A stretch of DNA of 64,000 nt, from the NCBI GenBank assembly GCA_946965045.2, contig OX337233.1, positions 3,720,001-3,784,000 of the forward strand. Reading direction: 5' to 3'. The first letter of the stretch is position 1, and every line of letters begins with the position of its first letter. This stretch comes from Epithemia pelagica (lineage: Eukaryota; Bacillariophyta; Bacillariophyceae; Surirellales; Surirellaceae). Positions 39,193-48,790 of this stretch are shown in pieces. The notes under the pieces are model-generated. The model saw only the letters and a list, made by a program, of their open reading frames with translations. It did no database searches and was not told where the DNA came from. Position numbers and translations under genes: made by a program.

Positions 39193-41265
39193 GGAGGAAT
39201 TAGACTTGTCGGCAGACTTGTCAGAGACATTCGGGTCACGGACATCGAATTCAAGATCGGCGGAATAACGACCGCATACATTACGCCTTCGCTCTGCGGC
39301 AGCCAATTGTCCATTGGCAAGCATAGTGTATTTCAAAGCTTCGTCGAACACTTCCGTGTGCTCGGCTAAGCGTCTGCACACATGGTACATTTGGCGCTCT
39401 TCTCGTTCATAGCCTGACATTTTAGACCAGCGCCAAGACCAAATTGGACTATTGTGTACAATAGTGTCGATCTCTTCGCGGAAGCTTCCTTTCAGCATAC
39501 TTTGGTCATGCTTGGTAAGTGAGCGGACGTTGCGAGGCCCTTCAGCAAACTTGCCTTTGACCGGTAGCGGCAGCTTTACAAAGATGTCGCCGTGTTCCGG
39601 GACTGGTGGGATGGTCATATGACTCATATCAGGACGTCCGTCCTCTTCCCATTGCCACATCGGTGGATAGGTCTCGTATTCCCCCATGGGGCGAGTACGT
39701 ACGGATTTGACGGACGCAGATCCGGGTTCGTTCGGTTGTGCTTTAGCCTTATGCGCGAAACGTCCAAAGCTGTTGCCAGCTGAGGACTTTGTCGGCTGCG
39801 AATCATCTTCGGATGATTTTGCAGGTGAGGCGGAAGCGCGGAACTTAGAGTGCTTGTCTGGCGACGGTACGTTGTCAACAGAGGAGTCAAGCAAGTTCTC
39901 GTCCACTTCCATAATGACCGATACGTTGGTCTTAGCCTCAGGCTTAGCGTCGTCATCAATGTCTACTGAGATTGCGTCCTCAGCAGTACTCCCATGCGAC
40001 GTTTTCGATCTCTTCGACGATGCGTTGGAAGAGTCGTCTGTGGTGACGGATCCAAGCTTCCGCTTTTCTTTGCGCTCTCTGCGAAGAGCCTGGACTTGTT
40101 TGCGTTCGTCCTCCGTCAGGTCTGCCCATTCGTCGGCATCGTAGTGACCAGCATGAACGCGGTCCTTCTTTTTCTTGCTCTTTTTCTGATTGCGCCCTTT
40201 GCCCTTTCCTTTGCTTGGGGTGGTACTAGCAGCGGCGATCTTGCGAGAGTCGTCCTGCGTTTCGGTTTTGGCGGCACTGTGCACAGTCAAGAAGTATTGC
40301 TGGCACGCTTCGAAGTTCTCCAACTTCTCCTGGTCACCGTTGACGACGGTCTTTGCTTGGACGAGCGTCGGATCGGTGATCCCATTCATGAAATCGGTCA
40401 CTTTTTTCGTTTCCGCGACCGTTTCGCCAAGCTCTTCCAGGGTGTTGTGCGCATGTTGGTGACGGTGAATGTAGTCATGGAAGCGGTACTTCCCTCGTCC
40501 TGTAAACTTAGCATTTGCGATCTGCGCATAAGCCTGTTTCTTGCGCAGGATGCTCGCGGCCTGTCCAGTGGCTTGCCGCTTGACGGTTAGGTAGGCCTCA
40601 CGGCCGTCCTTCGATTTCGCGTGCGTTTTAGCAAACGTCCATGCCGGACCATCGTAGATAAGAGGGTAGTACAGCTCATACACTCTGCGTCGGTCGGCTT
40701 TGTACTGGTCCCCCTCATGACGAGTGGTCGCGACTAGGTCGTCGTCAATGCAGTCGTAATCGGCGGTTAGTGCGTCGTCCGGTACATCGGACTCCTCACG
40801 CAATACGTAGGTGAGCGGCACTCCCGTTGTCGGATTACGGTGCTGACCCAAGTACGTGCGCCACATTCCGTCGTGACGTTCCCAATCGGCAAGGTTCGTT
40901 AGCCTTTTGGGTGGTACTGGGTCATCCTGACCATCAGTGGTGGTGGCATTCGCGAGTTCCGTTACGCGTCTCATCCACTTGGTGATTACGTCACCAGTAT
41001 AAGCACCAGCATCAAGGTCTTGACCACGGACAGAACGGTATTCCAACCACATTCGGAAGCCAAGGAACTTGAGGTTGAATTGGTAGGGTAGGGTGACACC
41101 GGCAGGTAGGTTCTTGGCTAATGTCTTCAGCATGGGCTTGACTTCGTTGATAGGAAACTCCAGGAACTGATCCGTTGTCGTGAAGCCCTGTTGCGTTAGG
41201 TACCCAACGGTAGCATTATCGTAGCCACAGCGGCCCAGTGCAGTACGGAAGGCATTTGCGGCCAT
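39190..41265 (-). CDS. gag: Element 2 Gag
   Basis: A 691-residue Gag starting MAANAFRTALGRCGYDNATV at the ATG at 41265. The N-terminal half is a helical gag core (blocks FLGFRMWLEYRSVRGQDLDA, WRTYLGQHRN, YELYYPLIYDGPAWTFAKTH). A basic lysine-rich nucleic-acid-binding stretch (GRNQKKSKKKKDRVHAGHY) replaces a CCHC zinc knuckle, which I do not see. The C-terminus is acidic and Ser-rich, then globular (WSWRWSKMSGYEREERQMYH). It ends at TGA 39190-39192, in frame with Pol. Confidence 0.9.
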   Translation of the reverse strand: MAANAFRTALGRCGYDNATVGYLTQQGFTTTDQFLEFPINEVKPMLKTLAKNLPAGVTLPYQFNLKFLGFRMWLEYRSVRGQDLDAGAYTGDVITKWMRRVTELANATTTDGQDDPVPPKRLTNLADWERHDGMWRTYLGQHRNPTTGVPLTYVLREESDVPDDALTADYDCIDDDLVATTRHEGDQYKADRRRVYELYYPLIYDGPAWTFAKTHAKSKDGREAYLTVKRQATGQAASILRKKQAYAQIANAKFTGRGKYRFHDYIHRHQHAHNTLEELGETVAETKKVTDFMNGITDPTLVQAKTVVNGDQEKLENFEACQQYFLTVHSAAKTETQDDSRKIAAASTTPSKGKGKGRNQKKSKKKKDRVHAGHYDADEWADLTEDERKQVQALRRERKEKRKLGSVTTDDSSNASSKRSKTSHGSTAEDAISVDIDDDAKPEAKTNVSVIMEVDENLLDSSVDNVPSPDKHSKFRASASPAKSSEDDSQPTKSSAGNSFGRFAHKAKAQPNEPGSASVKSVRTRPMGEYETYPPMWQWEEDGRPDMSHMTIPPVPEHGDIFVKLPLPVKGKFAEGPRNVRSLTKHDQSMLKGSFREEIDTIVHNSPIWSWRWSKMSGYEREERQMYHVCRRLAEHTEVFDEALKYTMLANGQLAAAERRRNVCGRYSADLEFDVRDPNVSDKSADKSNSS
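40699..40857 (-). repeat. 159-bp gag segment duplicated in the element 2 leader
   Basis: This part of gag (coding YLGQHRNPTTGVPLTYVLRE and following) is repeated at 41276-41434 with one mismatch, in the same orientation. This is the in-gene copy. Confidence 0.95.
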
Positions 41266-41275
41266 GGTTCAAGGG

Positions 41276-41434
41276 TTTGTACTGGTCCCCCTCATGACGA
41301 GTGGTCGAGACTAGGTCGTCGTCAATGCAGTCGTAATCGGCGGTTAGTGCGTCGTCCGGTACATCGGACTCCTCACGCAATACGTAGGTGAGCGGCACTC
41401 CCGTTGTCGGATTACGGTGCTGACCCAAGTACGT
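41276..41434 (-). repeat. Leader copy of the 159-bp gag segment
   Basis: Lies between the 5' LTR and the gag start codon, offset exactly 577 bp from 40699-40857. Template switching during reverse transcription would explain it. Being upstream of gag it may create an upstream ORF. The leader runs 41266-41661. Confidence 0.95.
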
Positions 41435-41661
41435 ACGGAGCGCGTGGATGGACGGTCCACGTGTACGAGCACGTGCACGGTACGTTGTGCAGTCGCAAGT
41501 CACAAATTAGCGAGTGGGTCCCACAGTGACAAAAACAAGTCACAGAGATGACGCAAGCGAGCGAGTGACGAAGCCGCTTAGCGCGAACAACTCCCGAGCG
41601 TTGATCAGGCGCTTGCCGTCCGGCGAACAGTGGGGAAACAACAGACTTGGGTCTGATAAAC

Positions 41662-41901
41662 TGAATAAAAACTGACGGCCAGACGCAATATACGGCTTGC
41701 AACAATCAAACTATCAGAAATTATGATGACTAAACTAGGGGTGCCCTTTGGGGGCAAATCGCTCACGTAGGGGCCAAATAGCGACCACGGTACCCACTAG
41801 CGAACACATAGCTAGGGGCCGGGCGATGCCAGGCGGTGCGTAGCGAGGCATGGCGAGGCCCTTCGTAGGTTACAAAGGGGGCGCCCGTGATTATTTATTC
41901 A
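41662..41901 (-). repeat. 5' LTR of element 2 (240 bp)
   Basis: Same as 34593-34832. Followed outside by AATG (41902-41905). Confidence 0.96.
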
Positions 41902-42915
41902 AATGTTCCGGATGATGGACCAGTCGTGGAGAGAGCCAACGAGATGGAGCGATTGAGGATCTTTCTCGAATCGTTGCGACAATCAACGCAATGGTGCAAC
42001 CGCGAGATCTTTTCTTTTGTTCAAAACGCAAAAAAGCAAGACACAAAAGAAAAATATCCTGCTCGGGCAGTGCGACTCGCGTCGTTTGTGCGACTTCAAA
42101 AATGTAGATTAGCCTATATAATTGTTGCGGAAAAAATGCTCCCCGATCCAGAAATTTCTTGGATCGATCCACGTCTGGAGACGCGGACCAGATGGTTGGT
42201 CGCGTTGAATCACATCCCAGCGATTGAATGCACTGAATTCAATAATCCACTGAAACTGTGAACCTCTCACTGAGACATAGGGAGTGGAATCAGTTCGGAA
42301 GGTCTGACGTGGATCGACAAACGACCAGAACTTGGGTACATCTGGGGTAAAATCAAGAGGAACTGGAGTGATACCATCTTTTGGAAAGACGACTACACTA
42401 GTCCAATTTACCCCCTGGAAAATCATTGCGTCATGGGGGTCGAAGATGTGGTTCCGAATTCGGTCTCTCGCACGATATCCACATGCCATGCCAAATCTCA
42501 AATTTTGTTTGTGGCATCATATAGAGAGTGAGAGAATAAACAAAAGGATACTACCAACTAGGCATTCGCTTTGGCGGTTCTCCTTCTCTGGTGTCTCTCT
42601 GTGTGTGTGACTCGACAGTTCCATACGATTCGAAAGATCCAACCACTTACTTCTTCTACAAACTACGACACCTGTTTCAACTTTTGCAGTTGGGTCTTCT
42701 GCGCTTCTCACAAACAACAACTACCAACTACACTTTTGGAGGAGACTCGAGCCTTTTTCGATCCACCCGACCACACGGTGCGATTGGATTGCACCATTCC
42801 ATCACAGTTTGTCATTCTCTCTTTGTCATTCTCTCACATACACCTTTGGTTTCCGTTTGTCGGTGGTCCCTCTCCCAAAATCATCCAACTCTATATAGAA
42901 TCATAAGAAAACACC
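41902..42915. other. Intergenic, two weak overlapping ORFs
   Basis: From the element 2 boundary to the glycerol kinase start. Frames of about 125-130 codons exist on both strands around 41890-42500 (for example minus: MIFQGVNWTSVVVFPKDGIT). They overlap each other, and neither shows a known motif. The plus-strand one begins inside the LTR, so it is not an original start. A decayed gene is possible. Confidence 0.3.
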
Positions 42916-45240
42916 ATGGCATCGGTCACAGTTCACGTGGATACACAAGTCTTGCAGCAAGATTACTGGAATCTCGTGAGGCCAAGCCCGAACCAGAGTA
43001 ACAAAAAGGACAACAAGGCGCCAATACCCGAAACCAATGAGCCATGCTTGATTGGATCCATTCATCAAGGCACGGCTCATACACGATTTCTCCTCATTAC
43101 CAGTCGAGGCCGCGTGGCCGCCAGTGCCATTACCGAATTGGATCAAGTGTATTATCCATCCAGCAGCAGTAGCAGCGACGATCAACCACAACAAGACCGA
43201 CAGGGATGGCATGAACAAGATGCCTTGGAAATTGTCTATTCCGTCCAAGCCGTCATTCAAGAATTGGGCATGGTGTTGCGGCACAAGCATGGGTTGGATT
43301 TGCAATCACGACCACTGCGGGCTTTGGGGATTACCCATCAACGCGAAACCACCATTGCGTGGGATCACGAGACGGGCATTCCCTATTACAATGCCATTGT
43401 CTGGGACGATACCCGAACGCAGCCCATTGCCCACGCCATGGCACAGGGCAATCCCGATTGTTTGCGGCACCGGACTGGCTTGCCCTGTGCGGCCTACTTT
43501 GTCGGTACCAAGGTCAAGTGGTTGCTCGACCATGTTCCGGCCCTTCAAGACGATTTGCAAAACCCGCACCGACGGTCCCAGGTACGGTTTGGAACGGTCG
43601 ATACCTGGTTGATTTATCAATTGACGGGCCGGCCCGTTCCGCACCACGCGCAAGATGTCGCCATTGCCTGTCAAGGACAGTTCCTCACCGATGTCACCAA
43701 TGCCAGTCGATGGTTGTTTCTCGACTTGACATCCAACACGCATCAGTGGGATCCCGACTTGGTCCACCACGTGTGTGCGCCCCACGTTTTGCCCCTGGAA
43801 ACGTGTTTGCCCCAAATTTGTCCCAGTGTGCACCAGTTTGGGACCGTGGGCGGTGAACACTCTCATGAGGAGCCAGGCAAGAGGAACCCCTCCGCTCAGG
43901 ACAATGATTACGAGAGCGACCGTGAGAGCCACCATGACGACAACGACGACGATGACGGCTTTGCCTTTGTACGGGGCGTTCCCATTGCGTCGGTCATGGG
44001 CGATCAACAAGCCGCTCTCTTTGGTCATGCCGCCTTTGACAAGGGAGATGCCAAAAACACGTATGGTTCCGCCTTGTTCCTCATGATGAATACCGGAACC
44101 GAGCCCTTAAGATCGTCTCGGCTCTTGACCACCATTGCCTACCAATTGGGGGCGGATCAACCCGTCCATTACGCCCTCGAGGGCGGCGTGTCGCATTGTG
44201 GGAGTACCATTCAATGGCTCAAGACGCAATTGCAAATTATTCCGTCCGCCTCCGAGACCGAAGCCTTGGCCACACGACGGAACGATGGTCTGTACTTTGT
44301 ACCCGCCTTTGCGGGCTTGTTTGCCCCCCGATGGCGGCCCGATGCGCGGGCCTGTTTGTTTGGCTTGACCACGTCGCATCACAAGGGACACTTGTGTCGG
44401 GCCGCCTTGGAAGCACCGGCCTATCAAACACGAGAAATCTTTGATGCCATTGTCGAAAGTAGCAGTAGCAGTGGTTCGAACAGCCAGCAGGGTTCCAAGA
44501 CCAACCATCAGGCCATGACGACATTGCAGTCCTCCTTGGACGACGACAGTGCTGCGGGCATTCAATTGCAATCCCTCAAAGTGGATGGAGGCGGTACCGC
44601 CAATCAACTCATGATGCAGTTTCAAGCAGACATGGTCCGAGTACCCGTCGAAAAGCATGTCGTCAAGGAAGTCGCCTGTTTGGGAGTGGCCTTTTGTGCC
44701 GGATTGGGAACCGGCGTTTGGCACTCGTTGGATGAAATCAAGGCCTTGTGGTCCAATTCGAAAATTTACTATCATCCCCAAATGTCGGATCAAGAACGCG
44801 ACCACAATTGGAACGGCTGGAACAAGGCTGTCACCAAAAGTTTGGGATGGATCGATTGTAGTAGAAGCGGACTCATGGAGGAACCAGGAGCGGACGAGGA
44901 TGCTGCCAAGGAGAAGGAAACGGAGACGGTCAATGGAGTCATGAAAACCGCAAACAAGGACTCGTTGTTTTGTGTCCAAGCAGAGCTTGTGGCCCCATCC
45001 ATTCCAGAGGCATATGAGCATGGCGACAAAGATTCCTCCACGACCAACAACAATCCTGACACTCATACCGTCGACGACAAATCCATTCTCACCGACGATA
45101 CCAGTTCTCTGTTGTCTTGGTGGTTTCCGGCCTCTTACCGGGGACGACAAGCATCCTTGGCCTTGTGTTCGGCGACTGCCTTTTGTGTGAGTGTGGCGGT
45201 AGGAGCCATGTTTTTGCCATACCGTGGACGGAAACTCTAA
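42916..45240 (+). CDS. GK: Glycerol kinase (FGGY family) with C-terminal membrane segment
   Basis: A 774-residue protein related to enzymes that phosphorylate glycerol to glycerol 3-phosphate. FGGY landmarks in order: GITHQRETT, AIVWDDTRT, GTVDTWLIYQL, VTNASRW, GDQQAALFGHA, NTYGSALFLMMNTG, ALEGGV, VPAFAGLFAPRW and LKVDGGGTANQLMMQFQADM. It is longer than the usual 500 residues because of Asp/Ser-rich inserts (about 140-155 and 310-355) and a C-terminal tail ending in a hydrophobic helix (ASLALCSATAFCVSVAVGAM, about 746-766), suggesting a tail anchor. The N-terminal phosphate loop reads GSIHQGTAHTR where the family has a DQGT motif, so the conserved Asp is His; activity may be altered. A decayed second copy follows. 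Confidence 0.88.
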   Translation: MASVTVHVDTQVLQQDYWNLVRPSPNQSNKKDNKAPIPETNEPCLIGSIHQGTAHTRFLLITSRGRVAASAITELDQVYYPSSSSSSDDQPQQDRQGWHEQDALEIVYSVQAVIQELGMVLRHKHGLDLQSRPLRALGITHQRETTIAWDHETGIPYYNAIVWDDTRTQPIAHAMAQGNPDCLRHRTGLPCAAYFVGTKVKWLLDHVPALQDDLQNPHRRSQVRFGTVDTWLIYQLTGRPVPHHAQDVAIACQGQFLTDVTNASRWLFLDLTSNTHQWDPDLVHHVCAPHVLPLETCLPQICPSVHQFGTVGGEHSHEEPGKRNPSAQDNDYESDRESHHDDNDDDDGFAFVRGVPIASVMGDQQAALFGHAAFDKGDAKNTYGSALFLMMNTGTEPLRSSRLLTTIAYQLGADQPVHYALEGGVSHCGSTIQWLKTQLQIIPSASETEALATRRNDGLYFVPAFAGLFAPRWRPDARACLFGLTTSHHKGHLCRAALEAPAYQTREIFDAIVESSSSSGSNSQQGSKTNHQAMTTLQSSLDDDSAAGIQLQSLKVDGGGTANQLMMQFQADMVRVPVEKHVVKEVACLGVAFCAGLGTGVWHSLDEIKALWSNSKIYYHPQMSDQERDHNWNGWNKAVTKSLGWIDCSRSGLMEEPGADEDAAKEKETETVNGVMKTANKDSLFCVQAELVAPSIPEAYEHGDKDSSTTNNNPDTHTVDDKSILTDDTSSLLSWWFPASYRGRQASLALCSATAFCVSVAVGAMFLPYRGRKL

Positions 45241-46022
45241 TCCTCATGTCACGGCAACACAAATCCAATGTTCTCCTCATGTCGGACACGGGAGGAACAA
45301 CCCACATCACCCATCCAGGTCGGCCTTTCCCACAGGACAAAATGGCATTGATGCTCCGGCCCTTTTGTCAGTCTCGTCAAAGTTTTTCATTTCAGAGTCC
45401 TTAGAGTTATTGCACCGCCCCAGAGAGAGTTATTTGAGTATTTGATTCAGAGGAGTTGTCTGTCATGTCAGAGTCATTCCAGTTGTTTCCATCACCCCAA
45501 GAGTTGTTTATGCTTTGTTTTCGTCGTTTCCCGGATTGTATCGAAAGAGCGTTTGGTTGTTGATCGAGTTAAAGTAAATACACACAAGACATACATACCA
45601 AGCAAGGCGCAATTTCAGTTAGAAAGGCGAGAGTTGTTGGTTTTCAACTCCATAGTCCATGACGAACAACTCAACAATTCGATTGGAGATCAGTCACAGT
45701 ACCTGACCATCCTGGGAGTGCGTACTCTTCAGACAATGGCAGTCTTTTGGTGCGACCTATGCAGTCTAGGTAGCACCTATACTTAGAGTTGTTCCATATC
45801 CCATGGATGCCGTCAGGGTCGGAGAGGTCCAACGAACACAGTGTCCCGTTCGTCCTGTCGAAGCAAACATCGGCGAATACTGCTATGCTCGCGGCTTGGA
45901 ACGTGCTGGATCTCATGTTGTTCCTGGACGTCTCGTTCGGGTGCCACAGAACACCCTCCCTTTTTGGCAAAGTTCCGCTCTAGACAAGACACACCACGAC
46001 GGCATTCCATTCTCGTCGCCCT
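45241..46022. other. Spacer between the glycerol kinase copies
   Basis: About 780 bp. The last 240 bp may hold remnants of the second copy's N-terminus and promoter. No separate gene is supported. Confidence 0.4.
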
Positions 46023-47935
46023 CATGGTGCCGTCTATTCGACCAAACGGTTTCTCTTGTGCACGTTAAAGGGAAGGATTGCCGCATCCGCCATTACACAA
46101 GTACGCCAAATGTATTATCCGGGAGACGCTCGCAAGCAAGGGTGGCAGGAACAGGATCCACTGGAACTCTACCGTTCTGTCAAGATTGTCGTTCAAGCCG
46201 TGGGAGACGAACTCAAGGTGCACCATGGTAGTATATTGACTTGAGCAAACATCAGTTGGCGGCGATTGGCATTACCAATCCGCGCGAAACGGTCATTGCT
46301 TGGAATCGTACCACTGGAATCCCCTACTACTACAAGGCCATTGTGTGGGACGATAGCCGTACTCAAGGAATAGTGACTGAGATTTCCATGGGGGGATCAT
46401 GATCGACTTGGCGATAAAACGGGTCTGCCATTGGCATCCTCTGTTTTATGGGCAGTAAGGTCAAGTGGATGCTGGAAAACGTCCAAGCTTTGCGAAATGA
46501 CCTCCAAGACCGCGAGGAACAGCGAAACGTCTGTTTTGGAACAGTCGATTCATGGATTATTTATCAATTGACCGACAAGCCCGCGGCATCTCGAAAGGAT
46601 GCAATCCATGCGAGAGGCCACTTCCGGACCGATGGGTCCAACGCCTCTCGCTGGCTGTTCATGGACCTCGGCACCGCCCAATGGGATTCCGACTTGATCC
46701 ATGACATTGGTACGCCCTATACCATGTGCCACTGTCATGCTTGCCTCAGATCCTCCATCCCAGCTGTTCCAATTTTGGGATCTGCCGCAGCGGCCCCGGC
46801 GTCTCCGAGTACCTCCAGGGTGTGCGCGTTTCCGCCGTGTGGGGCGACCAACAAGCTGTCTTGTTGGGACACGCGGCCTTTTCCGCCGGACATGCCAAAA
46901 CTACCCATGGATCCGCCTTTTGTTCTTGATGATGAATACCGCCGGAACCAAGCCATTGCGAACGGAGCGCCTTGTGACAACCGTGGCGTACCAGCTGGGA
47001 CCGGATCAGCCCATTCATTATGCGGTGGAAGGCGGTCTTTGGCATTGTGCAAGTACCATTCCATGGCTTTGTCATTCATTGCAAATAAATGATCCCCACG
47101 ACACCCGAGGAGACGGAACCCTTGGCCACGCGGCGGAACCATGGCTTGTACTTTGTACCCGCCTTTTGTGGGCTTGTTTGCCCCCCAATGGCGACCCGAT
47201 GGTCGGGCCTGTTGGTTGGGCTGGACGACTTGGCATGACTAGGGACATGTGTGTGTGTGTCGTGCTGCCCTCCAAGCACCGACCCGTGAAATCGGGCAAG
47301 CCATGGTGGAGAGTAGTAGCAGCAGCAGCAGCAGCTGCAGTCGTAACCCAAACGAGGTCAACACTTGTGTGTGCGACGCAGCCCTCCCTGGAAGTGACAT
47401 GTCTCCAGGTGGATGGTGGTGGTACAGAACACAAACTCATAACAATTTCCGGCCGATATTCTCCATGTTCCAGTCATCCCACATGCCGCCGTCACCAAGG
47501 AACTTGCCAGTCTCGGTGTCGCCTCTTGCGCCGGTCTGGCCCGTGGCGTGTGGAAGGACGTAAAAGTCCAAGACTTGAGAAGAATCCCACGTCCAAAACT
47601 CGATCTACACCCCACCACATGTCCCTTCCAGAACGTACCGTCCATTGGAATGGATGGAACAAGGCGGTTTGCAAGAGTTTGGAATGTGCCGTCCTATGGG
47701 TGATACTAAAGATTGTACCAGTCTGGATGCACCATCATCTGGCGACGACGACGATGGAACGAAACCACACTGGTTGGCCCCGAATGCCCCCCATTCACTG
47801 ATGGGGCACGACGATTCCACCATTTTCGTCTGGCGATTGACCGTCCTGTGGCTTTCTTCCGTGACAGCCTTTCGTCTGAGCGTTGCCGTGGGTGCCGTGC
47901 TGATGCGTCCGCATCAGGATCCTCATCATCCTTGA
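46023..47935 (+). pseudogene. Glycerol kinase pseudogene (tandem copy)
   Basis: A second glycerol kinase, recognisable by ordered blocks in all three frames: RIAASAITQVRQMYYPG (46070-46125), [15 protein letters not shown] (about 46265-46315), IVWDDSRTQ (about 46340), MGSKVKWMLENVQALRND (46448 on), GSNASRWLFMDLGTAQW (about 46635-46685), GDQQAVLLGHAAF (about 46842), MMNTAGTKPLRTERLVTTVA (about 46930), YAVEGGLWHCASTIPW (about 47018), VTCLQVDGGGTEHKL (about 47395), WNGWNKAVCKSLE (about 47650) and LSVAVGAVLM (about 47878). Frameshifts and stops separate these blocks, so no full product is possible. The block around the phosphate loop reads HGAVYSTKRFLL, so the DQGT Asp is absent here too. The C-terminal membrane segment is also present, which shows the duplication postdates that extension. 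Confidence 0.92.
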
Positions 47936-48790
47936 ATTCCTTGTAGGTATATATAGTCTCATATTCCAATCATGCTTTCTCTCACCATCCTTCCAGTACA
48001 AGTGGACTGGAAATACCATACAATCACCACCAACACACACCACGTATTTATTCACAGACACTTGCAATCAAGAAATTCGAACCATGTTTCTCGTTCTTCG
48101 AATCGGTTTGCTGTATCTAGAATGGACCTCCGGGACTGTGAGATTTCTGGTTCGTCTGGTTGGTACTGCTGGGCTTTTGGAATGTTGTCCATGGTTTGGT
48201 AGGATGGAGAACTAGATATATCGTGAGAACACACGCGCGCGGTTGCCCAACGGACCGCCAGTGTGGAATGGTTGTGGTGTGTGTTCCTCTGGTTCGTTGT
48301 CGTTGTCGTTGGTTGTGGTCGTCGTCATGGTTTTTCTCTCTCTCCATTCGGGGGGGAAAATTTGCGAAGGGACGACGGACGACGGACCGACAGAGAATCG
48401 AAGGACGGACTGATCCTTACGGACAGACAGACAGACAGAAGGATTTCATGATGTTCTTGATGACGTCATAGAGGGACAGAGATGACGTCATACCTGACGC
48501 GGAACCATCGTCATCACTTCCTCTGTTATCTTTTGATGTCTTCAAGATCCATGAAGGTTTCTCGCTCCAACCAAGAGAGAAGAGAGAGAAGTCTACCAAA
48601 ACCTTGCACAGAAGAGGAGGATACACGAACGAAAGAGAGAGAGAGAGAGAGAGTCTTGTTCCGAAAACGAATATAACATCTGCAAGCTCCAAAAGATCCA
48701 AGACCTGTCTTGATTCAATCCCCCAAAGAAGAAGAGCTCATTGAGTTTCAGCCAAACCACATTGAACCCAGTCGCTGCACACTCTCTACC
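47936..48790. other. Upstream region of the threonine dehydratase gene
   Basis: No coding signal. Contains two TGACGTCA palindromes (48461 and 48483), a (GACA)n stretch near 48423-48439, and a (GA)n microsatellite at about 48631-48653. Confidence 0.5.
48461..48490. promoter_or_regulatory. Tandem TGACGTCA (CRE-type) sites
   Basis: Two perfect 8-bp palindromes at 48461-48468 and 48483-48490, 22 bp apart (two helical turns) and about 300 bp before the threonine dehydratase ATG. Spacing and perfection make bZIP binding plausible. The link to cAMP/CO2 control is known only for other diatom genes. Confidence 0.55.

Larger units (their letters stand above)
34593..41901 (-). mobile_element. Ty1/copia LTR retrotransposon (CoDi-like), element 2, apparently intact
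   Basis: A 7309-bp element on the minus strand. Its 240-bp LTRs (34593-34832 and 41662-41901) look identical. In plus-strand view they begin TGAATAAA and end TTTATTCA. It is flanked by AATG at 34589-34592 and 41902-41905, a 4-bp target duplication (5 bp is commoner in copia). Gag (691 residues) and Pol (1409 codons) are both open and in the same frame, separated by one TGA. The sequence next to the 5' LTR (GTTTATCAGACC in element sense) weakly resembles the initiator-tRNA primer site used by many copia elements. GCGGGGAC before the 3' LTR is a plausible polypurine tract. The 5' leader contains a 159-bp copy of part of gag. Intact frames and matching LTRs suggest recent, possibly ongoing, activity. 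Confidence 0.97.

Noticed and set aside
44107-45150. 347-codon minus-strand frame
   Set aside because: Antisense to glycerol kinase.
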